Shown in pieces: positions 18,911-27,988 of a DNA stretch of 64,000 bases; the first letter of the stretch is position 1, and each line of letters begins with the position of its first letter. Source of the stretch: Rhodomicrobium sp. Lineage in GTDB: Bacteria > Pseudomonadota > Alphaproteobacteria > Rhizobiales > HXMU1428-3. Both the position numbers and the translations under genes were made by a program. Location of the stretch: contig BQJK01000002.1 in NCBI GenBank assembly GCA_021604665.1, positions 682,001 through 746,000 of the forward strand, read 5' to 3'. The notes below the pieces were generated by a model that worked only from the letters and a program-made list of their open reading frames with translations, was not told the origin of the DNA and made no database searches.

Positions 18911-20602
18911 TTATTCGTAAGAGCGCGGTGTGTAAAGCAGGGGCTGGCCATCTGGCCCGTTAAATTGCCGGGTTTTGCTGGAGCCGATGATTAACATGGT
19001 GCGCATATCGATGCGGTTTGTATCAAGCGCGCCGAGTGTGGTTATTTCTGTTTGCTCGCCGTCTCGGCCGATGTTTCTTGCAAGCAGGGTGAGGGTTTCT
19101 GGTGCTTTATGCTCCAAGAGCCGCGCTTTCATTTGTTCTACCTGGTGGCGGCGGGTTTTGCTGGCCGGGTTATAAATGGCGATGACCATATCGCTTTCTG
19201 CCGCGGCGATGAGGCGCTTTTCAATTATATCAAAAGGCTTTCTGATATCTGAAAGTGAGATGACTGCAAAATCATGGCCGAGCGGCGCGCCGATTTTGGC
19301 AGCTGCCCCTTGCATGGCGGAAAGGCCGGGCAGAATTTCAAGATCTATATGCTTCCAGGTTGCAGGCCACCTGTCCAGCGCTTCCAGCACCGCGCCTGCC
19401 ATAGCGAAAATGCCCGGATCCCCAGAGGAGACAACGACAACATGCTTGCCGGTTTTGGCTAGGTCCAGCGCTTCTTTGGCGCGCTCAATCTCCACCCGGT
19501 TATCAGAGGCAAAGCGCTGCTGCATAAAGCGCTTTGGCACCATGTCTAAATAGGTTTTGTAGCCCACTAAACAATCTGCGTTTTCAAGGGCTGTGGTGAC
19601 TTCTGGTGTGCGCCATCTGGCAGCGCCAGGACCAAGGCCGATCACTGAGACCTTGCCGGTGGAGCGGCCGAGATATCTTAGATCTGGTATTGTTTTTGTC
19701 TCTATAAGTGAGAGCGTGCTGGTGTTGTTATTGCTCTCAACAGCCGCGCCAGTTAACTCAGACGCTTTAAGGCTGATGCGGCGGGCGATGCTTATTTCCT
19801 GGTAATTTTCAATGAGGCGCAGCGGCACGCCCAGCTCTTGAGCAATTAATTTTGCGGTGCCAACGGGCCCGGCGGCGCTGGTCATCACAGCAGCAAGGGC
19901 CGGCAGCGCAAAGCCGGTTTCTTTAAAGGCTGCCTGAACATCACCCAGGGTGGTGGCTTTGTCTTCAATTTCCAGAAGTAGTTTTTTTGGGTGATAGAGC
20001 AGGCCATTTTTTGGCAAGGCTTCATTGAAGCAGCTGATGCGCAGGGTGATATCTCCGCTGCCGCTCAAGGGAAGGCGCGAATCTTCCAGCCAGGGACAGG
20101 GGCCATCCAGCGCGATGGTGGCACCGTTTAGAATGTCTGAGGTGATGCGCTTGGCGTCCTCAGGGTTTGCGAGGGCATAGCCTTGCGGCGGGGCTTCGAG
20201 CTGCACCGCATAGCGCCGTGCGCCGCTGGCCGTGATGGCGGCAACACCGCCTAGGGCCCGGCTGATTTGAACGCTTAGCTCGTTGGCCCCGGTGAGCCCG
20301 CCAAGTAGCGGCACAGCAACGGAGGCATCATCTGACATAGCAAGCACCGGTGGTTCGGCACGCTTATTTTCTAAACAGGGGCTGAGCGCCCTGATGAGAA
20401 TGCCAGCTGCGCAAAAGCCGATGATAGTGACACCTGCTTCATAAAGATTGCGAAGATGGTCACCTGTGTTTTTAAAGCTTTTATCAACACCGGTTGTGCG
20501 TCCTTCCAGCCCCCAGATTTCAGCCGTTCCCAGATGTGATTTTAGCTTTTGGGCGGTCTCTAACCCTTGCTGATTGAGGAGGAGGATGGCGATTGCGGTC
20601 AT
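18911..20602 (-). CDS. CbiG-CobJ fusion: cobalamin biosynthesis protein CbiG / precorrin-3B C17-methyltransferase
   Basis: The 563-residue protein joins two enzymes. Residues about 1-300 are CbiG-like: an N-terminal part with LYEAGVTIIGFCAAGILIRAL and LLGGLTGANELSVQISRALGGV, then a C-terminal part with GDVQAAFKETGFALPALAAV. CbiG opens the delta-lactone in the anaerobic route. Residues about 315-560 are a CobJ/CbiH SAM methyltransferase: KVSVIGLGPGAARWRTPEV, CLVGYKTYLDMVP, VVVVSSGDPGIFAMAGAVLEAL, LPGLSAMQGAAAKIGAPLG and VIAIYNPASKTRRHQVE. Such fusions are known in several bacteria. It lies between cobI and cbiD. Confidence 0.92.
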   Translation of the reverse strand: MTAIAILLLNQQGLETAQKLKSHLGTAEIWGLEGRTTGVDKSFKNTGDHLRNLYEAGVTIIGFCAAGILIRALSPCLENKRAEPPVLAMSDDASVAVPLLGGLTGANELSVQISRALGGVAAITASGARRYAVQLEAPPQGYALANPEDAKRITSDILNGATIALDGPCPWLEDSRLPLSGSGDITLRISCFNEALPKNGLLYHPKKLLLEIEDKATTLGDVQAAFKETGFALPALAAVMTSAAGPVGTAKLIAQELGVPLRLIENYQEISIARRISLKASELTGAAVESNNNTSTLSLIETKTIPDLRYLGRSTGKVSVIGLGPGAARWRTPEVTTALENADCLVGYKTYLDMVPKRFMQQRFASDNRVEIERAKEALDLAKTGKHVVVVSSGDPGIFAMAGAVLEALDRWPATWKHIDLEILPGLSAMQGAAAKIGAPLGHDFAVISLSDIRKPFDIIEKRLIAAAESDMVIAIYNPASKTRRHQVEQMKARLLEHKAPETLTLLARNIGRDGEQTEITTLGALDTNRIDMRTMLIIGSSKTRQFNGPDGQPLLYTPRSYE

Positions 20603-20681
20603 GGGTTTACGCTTTGTTTTGTGGCTCTCGCCTCTGTTTTGTAAAGGCTAACTGATTTATCTATGCCTGGTTATTATTCAC

Positions 20682-21416
20682 TTATACCGGCTTTTCGCAG
20701 GGGATGACGATGACAGAGAAGTAAGCCACATCTTGCGGCTTGACCTCAGAGACGGGCATGATGCGCTCTTTCTGCATTGTTGCGCGCTCAACATAATAAG
20801 CATTGCCGATGATGCCGGCTTTTTCAAGCGCGCGCACAACTTTAGGGAAAGTGCGTCCAAGTTTCATGATAACGGCGCTGCCGCAATTCTCAAATTGTCT
20901 GACCAGCTCTTCTTCTGACAAGGTGGCAGGGATGATGGAGACGATATCTTCTCTATGGCAAAGCGGCATGCCAAGCTGTACAGGGGCCGCTAAGACGGAA
21001 GAAATGCCGGGCACGACCAGAGTTTCAAATTGGTCTGAAAGGCGGGCATGCCAATACATATAAGAGCCGAAGACAAATGGGTCCCCGGCGCAGATGATGG
21101 AGACGTTTTTACCTTTATTGAGAAGGCCCGCAATTTCTTCAGCGGTTTCATCATAGAAGCGGGTCAGCATCGGCTGGTAGGCGCTACTGTCTGCAACAGG
21201 GCCTGCTGTAACCGGGTATGTCAGCGGTAATAGCTGATGGGTTGGCTTGATGTATGGCTCAATGCTGGCTTTGGCATTGCTTTTTGTGCCCGTTGCTGTC
21301 GGATAGGCGATGACGTCTGACTGCTCTATGCAGTTCACCGCCTTAACGGTGACTAATTCCGGGTCACCCGGGCCAACGCCGAGGCCGAACAGCCGGCCTT
21401 TTTTCTGCTGGCTCAT
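20682..21416 (-). CDS. cobI: Precorrin-2 C20-methyltransferase
   Basis: CobI adds the C20 methyl group to precorrin-2 with SAM. The 244-residue product has the tetrapyrrole methylase signature RLFGLGVGPGDPELVTVKAV at the start, PLTYPVTAGP, SIICAGDPFVFGSYMYW (about residues 108-124) and VVPGISSVLAAPVQLGMPLC. The ATG overlaps the cobH stop, so the two are translationally coupled, and the gene is followed by the cbiG-cobJ fusion. Confidence 0.94.
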   Translation of the reverse strand: MSQQKKGRLFGLGVGPGDPELVTVKAVNCIEQSDVIAYPTATGTKSNAKASIEPYIKPTHQLLPLTYPVTAGPVADSSAYQPMLTRFYDETAEEIAGLLNKGKNVSIICAGDPFVFGSYMYWHARLSDQFETLVVPGISSVLAAPVQLGMPLCHREDIVSIIPATLSEEELVRQFENCGSAVIMKLGRTFPKVVRALEKAGIIGNAYYVERATMQKERIMPVSEVKPQDVAYFSVIVIPCEKPV

Positions 21417-22039
21417 TATTCTTTTTCCTGGGCGATGGCATTCAGCGCGGCCACGGCCATGGCGGACCCACCGCGGCGGCCATGCAATGTGAGAAATGGA
21501 ACACCGCGCGGATTTTTGCTGAGCTCTTCTTTTGATTCTGCTGCGCCAATGAACCCCACCGGCAGGCCCAGTATAACCGCTGGTTTTGGCCAGCCTTGAT
21601 CAAGGAGTTCAAGCAAGCGAAACAGCGCTGTTGGGGCATTGCCGATGACGACCACTGCGCCTTCAATATCGCTGTGCCAGAAATCCAATGCGGCGGCGGT
21701 TCTTGTATTGCCAATGGCTTTGGCGCGGGCTGGGGTTGCTTCATTATGGAGGGTGCAGATAATTTTGTTATTTTGCGGCAAGCGGCTGCGGGTGATACCA
21801 TTTGCCACCATCATGGCATCACAAATAATCGGGGCTCCCTTTTCAAGAGCGGCGCGGCCTTTGGACAGCACATCTTCTGAATAGTCAAAGGCCTCAGGCA
21901 GGCTGGTATCGCCGACAGCATGGATCATACGGACAAGGATTTTCTCGACTGAAGGTGAGATTTTGGACAAATCTGTTTCGTCGCGAATTGTTTTGAAGGA
22001 GCGCCGGTAAATTTCAGCGCCGTCTTTGATGTAGTCCAT
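21416..22039 (-). CDS. cobH: Precorrin-8X methylmutase
   Basis: CobH moves the C11 methyl to C12 to give hydrogenobyrinate. The start is set at the ATG at 22037-22039 (MDYIKDGAEIYRRSF), which gives 207 residues, a normal length; the frame is open further to 22156 without similarity. The catalytic His lies in VRMIHAVGDTSLPEAF. Other family blocks are GAPIICDAMMVANGI, TRTAAALDFWHSDIEGAVVV (split here by family usage), GNAPTALFRLLELL and LPVGFIGAAESKEEL. It overlaps cobI at the stop. Confidence 0.94.
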   Translation of the reverse strand: MDYIKDGAEIYRRSFKTIRDETDLSKISPSVEKILVRMIHAVGDTSLPEAFDYSEDVLSKGRAALEKGAPIICDAMMVANGITRSRLPQNNKIICTLHNEATPARAKAIGNTRTAAALDFWHSDIEGAVVVIGNAPTALFRLLELLDQGWPKPAVILGLPVGFIGAAESKEELSKNPRGVPFLTLHGRRGGSAMAVAALNAIAQEKE

Positions 22040-22188
22040 AAACTGATCTATCTGTGCTGTTTTGATTGAGGAGAGGTTATGCAGCCCGGTGGGGCAAAGC
22101 GCAAGGTTTCTCTGTTGGTTTTTTTGCCTGCCGCCTTCACAAGACAAGACCCGCAACCGTTCTTAGGCAAGAAATGGCGTTAGAGCCG

Positions 22189-23493
22189 CTAAAATAGCTT
22201 CTTTAGCGCGGGGATTATGGTATCTGCGGTGATTTTTTCGCCCACAAGCCCCTTGGCCGGGGCAGCGTTGTTGTGCAGGGAGATTTCATCGCTGCCGCGC
22301 TTTCCCATGATCAGGCAATCGCTTTTCTCGCGGCTGGCGCAGCCTTTTTCGCAGGCTGAGAGATGAATAGTGCGGGGTGTTTGTTGCCCCTTATTCCTGA
22401 GAGCGTCTCTGATTTCTAACGCTTTGTTTTTAGTTTCAAATACCCCATGGATGCAGCCTGATGCCCCGGCGCAGCTGATGATTGTTAGTGTCTGGTCTGC
22501 CTCTTTAGTCAGCAATCCAATCGCTTCAGCGCGGCTCCAGACGGCGTTGATGTCCGGCTCCTTCACGCCAGCGAGAATGATGCCTTGCCACGGGGTGAGG
22601 CGCAGCTGGCCATATGTATATTGGCGATTTATCTCTGCCAGTGCGCTTAGCTGGTCATGGGTGAGGCGGCCTGTTGGGGCTAGAAGCGGCAAGCAATAGC
22701 GGCCGTTGCTCTCCTTTAATGGTGCCCGGAGGGGCTGCAAGATGGGGTGAGTTTTCAGCTGCTCTTCGACCTCAACAGCGGCGCGCCAACTGATCGGCAG
22801 AAACTTGCCTATCTCTTCTATTACCGCTTCGCGTCCTTTTTTCTCGGTAAGAGATTTCATACGGAGCGGTTCTTCACCCGAAAGAGCGATGAGTTTTTTT
22901 AAGGTGATTTCGATACCGCCAATGAGCACAGATTCTGGATACGCATATGGGGTTGGGCTGCCATTTATGCTCAGGGTGTATTTTTGTTCATAATCATCGC
23001 TTTCTGCGCCCGGTTCTCTTAGGGCTGTGAAGGCTAAATCATGTGGCAGGGCGGCGATATTGGTTCTGCCGCCGCCATCCAAAACAAAGCTAAATTTTGG
23101 CGAGAGCTGTTCGCGCAGTGGCCAGGCTTTTAAAAAAGCATCAATCGCTTTGGCGAAAAAGCTACAATCGACCAGCTCATTTTGCTGTGCGAAGTTCAGG
23201 CCTGAAAGCGGGTCTATGGTGATGTTGCGGCGGCGGTCATGGATGGGGTCTTTGGAGACGAGCTGCGCGTCAAGAAGAGCTGCGACGAGGGCGGGTTTTG
23301 TATCCGCTGTTATGCCGCGCAATTGCAGGTTGGCGCGGTTGGTTAAATCTATTTCACCATTGCCATATTCGCGGGCTAGCTCAGCGATAATTTCAGCTTT
23401 TTCAGAAGATAATAACCCGCCGGGGAGACGAAGCCGGGCTAAGAGCCCGTCTTTCATCTCTGCGAGGTCATGTATGCCGGGACAGATTGTCAT
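22189..23493 (-). CDS. cobG: Precorrin-3B synthase CobG
   Basis: CobG is an oxygen-dependent Fe-S monooxygenase of the aerobic pathway that makes precorrin-3B before ring contraction by CobJ. The 434-residue product shows two nitrite/sulfite-reductase ferredoxin-like halves: GNGEIDLTNRANLQLRGIT (about 42-60) and QYTYGQLRLTPWQGIILAGV (about 290-310). Candidate Fe-S ligands are in SCAGASGCIHG and LSACEKGCASREKSDC. It leads the corrin operon. Its presence argues for aerobic ring contraction, while CbiD and CbiG nearby are anaerobic-route enzymes. Confidence 0.88.
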   Translation of the reverse strand: MTICPGIHDLAEMKDGLLARLRLPGGLLSSEKAEIIAELAREYGNGEIDLTNRANLQLRGITADTKPALVAALLDAQLVSKDPIHDRRRNITIDPLSGLNFAQQNELVDCSFFAKAIDAFLKAWPLREQLSPKFSFVLDGGGRTNIAALPHDLAFTALREPGAESDDYEQKYTLSINGSPTPYAYPESVLIGGIEITLKKLIALSGEEPLRMKSLTEKKGREAVIEEIGKFLPISWRAAVEVEEQLKTHPILQPLRAPLKESNGRYCLPLLAPTGRLTHDQLSALAEINRQYTYGQLRLTPWQGIILAGVKEPDINAVWSRAEAIGLLTKEADQTLTIISCAGASGCIHGVFETKNKALEIRDALRNKGQQTPRTIHLSACEKGCASREKSDCLIMGKRGSDEISLHNNAAPAKGLVGEKITADTIIPALKKLF

Positions 23494-23544
23494 GGCACAT
23501 GATTTAGCAAGCTTTTGGCTTAGTGACCAGCACTGTTGATGTGC

Positions 23545-26500
23545 TTAGAACTTAAAGCCGATTTGGCTGTTCGGATCTTTGCCGAGGGTTTCACGGCCAA
23601 GCTCTTCAATGCGGTCAAAGGGTACCTGATCTGCCTGTACTAATGAGCGCTGTGACTTAATCGCTTTGACCATACCTTCCTGAATGAGATGGAACTCACC
23701 CACTTTCTGGTTTGGCAGCACCAGCGCCGGGTCGATGCCGCTATCACTTGAGAAGGCGGCGCGCAGTTTGCGGAGCGCTGTGTCTTCCCGCACTTTGCCA
23801 ATAAACCATGACGTGATCTGGTCTCTGGATTTATAATCAAGGTCGCCCGGGCTTTGGGTGGCAAGCATGATGCCCATGCCAGCAGAGCGGGCGCGCTTCA
23901 GCAAACTCTCGAGCGGTTCTTTGGTGGCGGGTTTTGAATTGGCGGGGATATATAAATCCGCCTCGTCGAACATCACCATGGCCTGGAGGTCATCTGAGGG
24001 GTTGCGCTGACAGAAGCGCAGGGCTTCTGAGAGGAATTGCGCGACCCAGAAAAGGATGTTCTCATTATCCCCCAAGAAGCCGGTATAGATGATTGAAAGC
24101 TTGGTTTTGCCCTGTTTTTTAAATTTGCCCTTGCCGAGGAAGGCATCCATTGAGAGGGATTCTCCCGCACCGTCAAACAGTGCGTAATTACGATGGCTGA
24201 GGCTATCTAGCTGGGCGACGAGATCTTTGCGCAAGCGGCCATTTGGGTCCATGCGGGAGATCACTTCGGTTAGCTCATTTTCATCCTCATCCATAAAGGT
24301 GATGAGGTCTGTAAGTGTAACTTCTTTACGGGCAAACTCACCGAGAAGCTTCAAGGCAACTGAGAGAATGCCGCTATAGCGCTGATGGGTTGGTGAAATG
24401 CCGAGATGCAGCATCTCTCCAAGAGCGGCAGCGGAAACGCTGGCCAGCTCCTGCTGTTCATGGTCGGGTAGATCATACATGCCTTGCGGCAACAGGGTAA
24501 TGGAGATAGGCCGGCCAGAGGTGCGGCCCGGCGTGTAGACGGCAATGTCTGTATTTTCTCTCAGGTAAGCTTTTTGCTGGCGGCGTTCTTCACTATCATT
24601 CGGGTCATCTTCCCAGACCTCACCATTGGCGTAAGAACAAAGATCGCCTTTGCGGTCAATGAGCACGGCGGGGGTATCTTGCATCAACAACTGCTCGATG
24701 ATCGAGAGAGCCAGGGTGGTTTTACCTGAGCCAGAGCCACCAAGCACAGCCGCGTGGCGGCGAAGGAGGCTTTTATCGAGATTGGCCAGCTCTGCCTGAT
24801 TGCGCAGGGAGGAGCCAAGGCGCAGCACACCGGGGATGACACCTGGCGGCATATCACCCACAGGTTCACTGCTAATGGCAGCCGCGTCATCACCGGCTGG
24901 GTTTAGAGTGTAGGGGGCGTGCTCTTCCTGCCTTTGTTCATTTTGCTTTTGATCATCTGAAATGAGTTCAAGGTTAGGCGCGGTCGAAGCGCCGCCGGTG
25001 AGCTGGCTATGCAGCATTGTCACGCTGCTATCATCACCATGAGAGAGGCCTAGCAACATGCGAATTGAAGGCAGGTCACGCAAGGGACGGACGGCCTGTG
25101 TCCAGGTTTTTATGCTTGGGTCTCTGTGGTATTTCTCTCTGAAATCGCGCACCATTATCATGCGCTCCCATTCATAAATTGGGATTACAAGCCGGTTGCC
25201 GCCGCTTTGCAGATATTGGCGGACAGCAACTGCGGTTGAGCTTTTGGCGTTTGGTGGGAAATCACTGGCGCGAAGCACAACTGGCTTGCGCCCCTGGGTG
25301 GAGGCCATGACCCGCTCCATTTGACGGCGCAGTCCGCCGCCTTGGCTGGAGCGGTTGCACATGAAGAGGCGTGAATGTTCTTTGGAGCCACCGGATTGCC
25401 TGACGATAACATCGATGGCTGATACTTCTTCTATCCAGCCGATCGGCTCAATTTCAATTTCAATGCCGGTTTCGCATTCATCCCGCGCCATGGTGAGAGC
25501 GGAGGCGAGCACGGTCATCAGGTCGCCTTCTTCTGCCGGAATTTCTGGCTGGTGGTCAAAGGTAAATTTTTCCCAAAGCTGGTTAAGGTCTTCAGCCGCA
25601 TTTTGCCGGGCTTCAACAAGTGGTGAGACCTTGGCCGGCGTTAGGGGCTGTGTGGCTGAAATAACAGCCTCATGCTCTTCTGCTGCAATGGGGCGGTCGC
25701 CGCACAGCTCTAACCAGCGGGTTTGCGAGGCTTCCAGCAAGCGCCGTGTGGGGAGGCCAGCCACCTCATGAAAGAAGCTTTCCCCAAAAATATCTTCCGC
25801 CCGGGGCGGTGTGCCGCTGCTTTTTTGCCGCGCAAAGGCCTGGCTGATGCGGCGATTTAGGATCATTTTTGCTTCATCTGCGCTGCACATTTCGCCGAGC
25901 AAAACAGGCGCTGTTTTCTCAATGCGGTCGATGAAGCTTTGCGGTAGAAACTGGCGCATCTGGAAGTAAAAATCATCCAGACAAGAAATAAGAATTATGG
26001 AAGAAGAAACCCGATTGGCGATTTGAATCAGGTCTCTAATGGCTTTTTGGAAGCGCTCTTCAGGGTCATCAAAAAAGCGCAGATCTTCCACCTGATCAAT
26101 GCAGAAAACCAGCGGTGAGCCTTCTGTGGCATAGGTTATTTTGCCTATGGATTCGATGAGTTCAAAGGCGCGGTCTTGCGAAGTTTTAGATTCCAGCGCG
26201 GTAACCATTTGCTGGCTGCGGCTGGTGAGCGCTGTGCCATAAAGGAACTGGCGCACTCTTTGGTCGATGCGGGGGTCGTTGCGCTGTAAATAAAGCAGGG
26301 CGCGCACGAGGTTAATGTCGAGGTCTTCTTCAAGGAAGGGGTGAGATGAGACGATATCATCAGCCATTTCCATGACCAGCTCGCCAAGCTCATCATTGCT
26401 GAAGTCACCATTGCGCAGCTCTTCAACCTGGTCATGCTCTATCAGCTCAGCTTCAGAGACAAGCCGGTTGGACATTCGCAGCAAGCCGCTTTCGCCGAAC

Positions 26501-26883
26501 TCGACGGGATCATATGGTTTTTCCAGCGCGTTGATGAGACGGCGGAGATAATAATCTGCGTAGTTGGTGACATCTGGTGTCATTTGCGCGTAGCCGAAAT
26601 AGGCCCGGCTTGTGAGATGGGAAGAGGTGCGCAGCGCCCGGATAAGGTGGGTTTTGCCAGCTCCCGATTGGCCATGGAACAGCATGATGCGAGACTGCAC
26701 CCTGTGCGGGGCTAGCGTGACGCTATCCAGTATTTCATTGAATTTGACGCGTGCGGTTTTGTGAACTTCCTCAACATCAAAGGGGTCAACGCGCCAGACA
26801 TCATCCTCCCATGTTATCGAATGCTCGAAAGTTTGGGTGTTCGGCTTCCAGGATGTGCTTTGTGCGACACTGGCGATTGTCAT
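23545..26883 (-). CDS. Large dual-ATPase protein: AAA-type module plus HerA/FtsK-like ATPase
   Basis: From the ATG at 26883 (AAGGA upstream; the frame is open to 27021) the protein has 1112 residues. The N-terminal ATPase has Walker A HGQSGAGKTHLIRAL (71-78) and a Walker B-like PLVFCIDQVEDL near 257-268, with SIILISCLDDFYF as a sensor strand. A middle region (about 450-610) contains PVVLRASDFPPNAKSS and GGNRLVIPIYEWERM and is not recognised. The C-terminal ATPase has Walker A LGGSGSGKTTLALSI (715-722), VLIDRKGDL and Walker B AMVMFDEADLYIPA, with LATQSPGDLDYKSRDQI, like HerA/FtsK and DUF87 ATPases. It follows the 364-aa gene with no gap. Function is unknown; a DNA-handling or defence role is inference. 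Confidence 0.82.
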   Translation of the reverse strand: MTIASVAQSTSWKPNTQTFEHSITWEDDVWRVDPFDVEEVHKTARVKFNEILDSVTLAPHRVQSRIMLFHGQSGAGKTHLIRALRTSSHLTSRAYFGYAQMTPDVTNYADYYLRRLINALEKPYDPVEFGESGLLRMSNRLVSEAELIEHDQVEELRNGDFSNDELGELVMEMADDIVSSHPFLEEDLDINLVRALLYLQRNDPRIDQRVRQFLYGTALTSRSQQMVTALESKTSQDRAFELIESIGKITYATEGSPLVFCIDQVEDLRFFDDPEERFQKAIRDLIQIANRVSSSIILISCLDDFYFQMRQFLPQSFIDRIEKTAPVLLGEMCSADEAKMILNRRISQAFARQKSSGTPPRAEDIFGESFFHEVAGLPTRRLLEASQTRWLELCGDRPIAAEEHEAVISATQPLTPAKVSPLVEARQNAAEDLNQLWEKFTFDHQPEIPAEEGDLMTVLASALTMARDECETGIEIEIEPIGWIEEVSAIDVIVRQSGGSKEHSRLFMCNRSSQGGGLRRQMERVMASTQGRKPVVLRASDFPPNAKSSTAVAVRQYLQSGGNRLVIPIYEWERMIMVRDFREKYHRDPSIKTWTQAVRPLRDLPSIRMLLGLSHGDDSSVTMLHSQLTGGASTAPNLELISDDQKQNEQRQEEHAPYTLNPAGDDAAAISSEPVGDMPPGVIPGVLRLGSSLRNQAELANLDKSLLRRHAAVLGGSGSGKTTLALSIIEQLLMQDTPAVLIDRKGDLCSYANGEVWEDDPNDSEERRQQKAYLRENTDIAVYTPGRTSGRPISITLLPQGMYDLPDHEQQELASVSAAALGEMLHLGISPTHQRYSGILSVALKLLGEFARKEVTLTDLITFMDEDENELTEVISRMDPNGRLRKDLVAQLDSLSHRNYALFDGAGESLSMDAFLGKGKFKKQGKTKLSIIYTGFLGDNENILFWVAQFLSEALRFCQRNPSDDLQAMVMFDEADLYIPANSKPATKEPLESLLKRARSAGMGIMLATQSPGDLDYKSRDQITSWFIGKVREDTALRKLRAAFSSDSGIDPALVLPNQKVGEFHLIQEGMVKAIKSQRSLVQADQVPFDRIEELGRETLGKDPNSQIGFKF

Positions 26884-26893
26884 GCTTTGTCCT

Positions 26894-27988
26894 TTAGTCA
26901 TTAGCGTCTTCCACCCGAATAAAATGCCACTCGGAATTTTTGTAAACGATACGTGAGCTAGTGACATCATCGAGGATGCCCTTATCTCGCAGATCAGCGA
27001 TTGCAAGACGCAGCAACCCATGTCGATGGGCGCTCAGGATCATATCTTTATACTGCCCCTCATTTAGTGGCCAATGAGGGAATTTAAGCTGCAGGGCTTG
27101 CCAAACATGAGAGATGAAGGCGCGCCGATTTCCGGGCCAGCCTACAGCTATTTCTGCGGCGATGGCTTTGACCTCTTCTGTGAATTCAGCCAGATCGGGC
27201 AAAACGCCCAACTCCCCCTGGCTTGAATCTGGGAGTTCACTTGATTCTCTGGCGTCGATCAATCTCCGAAACAGCATCTGGCGCAGTTCGGCAGCGCTTT
27301 CATTCATCGCGCCGACTGATTCTGCAGCCAGGCAAGCGATTAATTCTCCATCGCTTTCAACCACATGACGGGATTTAAGCAGCTTGGTTCCCATCATCAC
27401 AGCCTCTTTCTGGCTGAGATTATTTTCTTTTATCAGTGTGTCCCTTATGCCAACGGTTAGGCCGCGTTGCTCAGCTATCTTGGCTAAACCGAAGCGAAGC
27501 TGCTCGATTGTTGTGGTGGCAATATCAAAGGGGAGGCCATAATTGCGCGTAAGAATGGCAAAACGCAAACCCTCAGCTGTTATAAGGCGCGCCACGAGCC
27601 GGGCTGTTGGGGTGAGCCCCAGCGCAAGGGCAGTTAAATAGCCATCTCTGATCTCATGCCAGGCGGCTTTGGGTAGGCGGCTGCATTTTAAATAGTCCAG
27701 CAGGCGAGCGGTTGATCTTTCAGTGCACATATAGGCATTAGCGCGCACCGGGCGCATGATGCCAGTGTCAACCAGGCGCAGAATAACCTGCCCCAACACA
27801 TTGCGCCAATCTCCGGCGCTCATATCTTGCATGACAAGACTGTGGAGGTCTTTCCTCAGCTGAACTTCTGTTTCCCCTTCGGCTGCGCCATATTGCAAGC
27901 GAAGAAGCACAAGATTTTCTATGGCGCGCCAGTTTAGCCGGTGTTCCAGGCCCTGGGCGCCCTCGGTGAGAGCTGCGGGTTGTTGCAT
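26894..27988 (-). CDS. Uncharacterised 364-aa partner of the dual ATPase, winged-helix-like C-terminus
   Basis: No known enzyme motif was found in this 364-residue soluble protein. The C-terminal part (about 290-362) reads RRAFISHVWQALQLKFPHWP, then YKDMILSAHRHGLLRLAIAD and SRIVYKNSEWHFIRV. From memory this resembles a winged-helix-like block at the C-terminus of partners of large ATPases in other bacteria. The rest is helical, with LVLLRLQYGAAEGETEVQLRKDL near the start. AAGGGG lies before the ATG. The stop is 10 bp before the ATPase start, so the two are certainly cotranscribed and probably form one complex. Confidence 0.7.
   Translation of the reverse strand: MQQPAALTEGAQGLEHRLNWRAIENLVLLRLQYGAAEGETEVQLRKDLHSLVMQDMSAGDWRNVLGQVILRLVDTGIMRPVRANAYMCTERSTARLLDYLKCSRLPKAAWHEIRDGYLTALALGLTPTARLVARLITAEGLRFAILTRNYGLPFDIATTTIEQLRFGLAKIAEQRGLTVGIRDTLIKENNLSQKEAVMMGTKLLKSRHVVESDGELIACLAAESVGAMNESAAELRQMLFRRLIDARESSELPDSSQGELGVLPDLAEFTEEVKAIAAEIAVGWPGNRRAFISHVWQALQLKFPHWPLNEGQYKDMILSAHRHGLLRLAIADLRDKGILDDVTSSRIVYKNSEWHFIRVEDAND

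Noticed and set aside
23545..27988. A BREX or Dnd-type defence operon
   Set aside because: The HerA-like ATPase fits, but none of the other marker genes (methylase, PglZ-like, DndA-E) is nearby.
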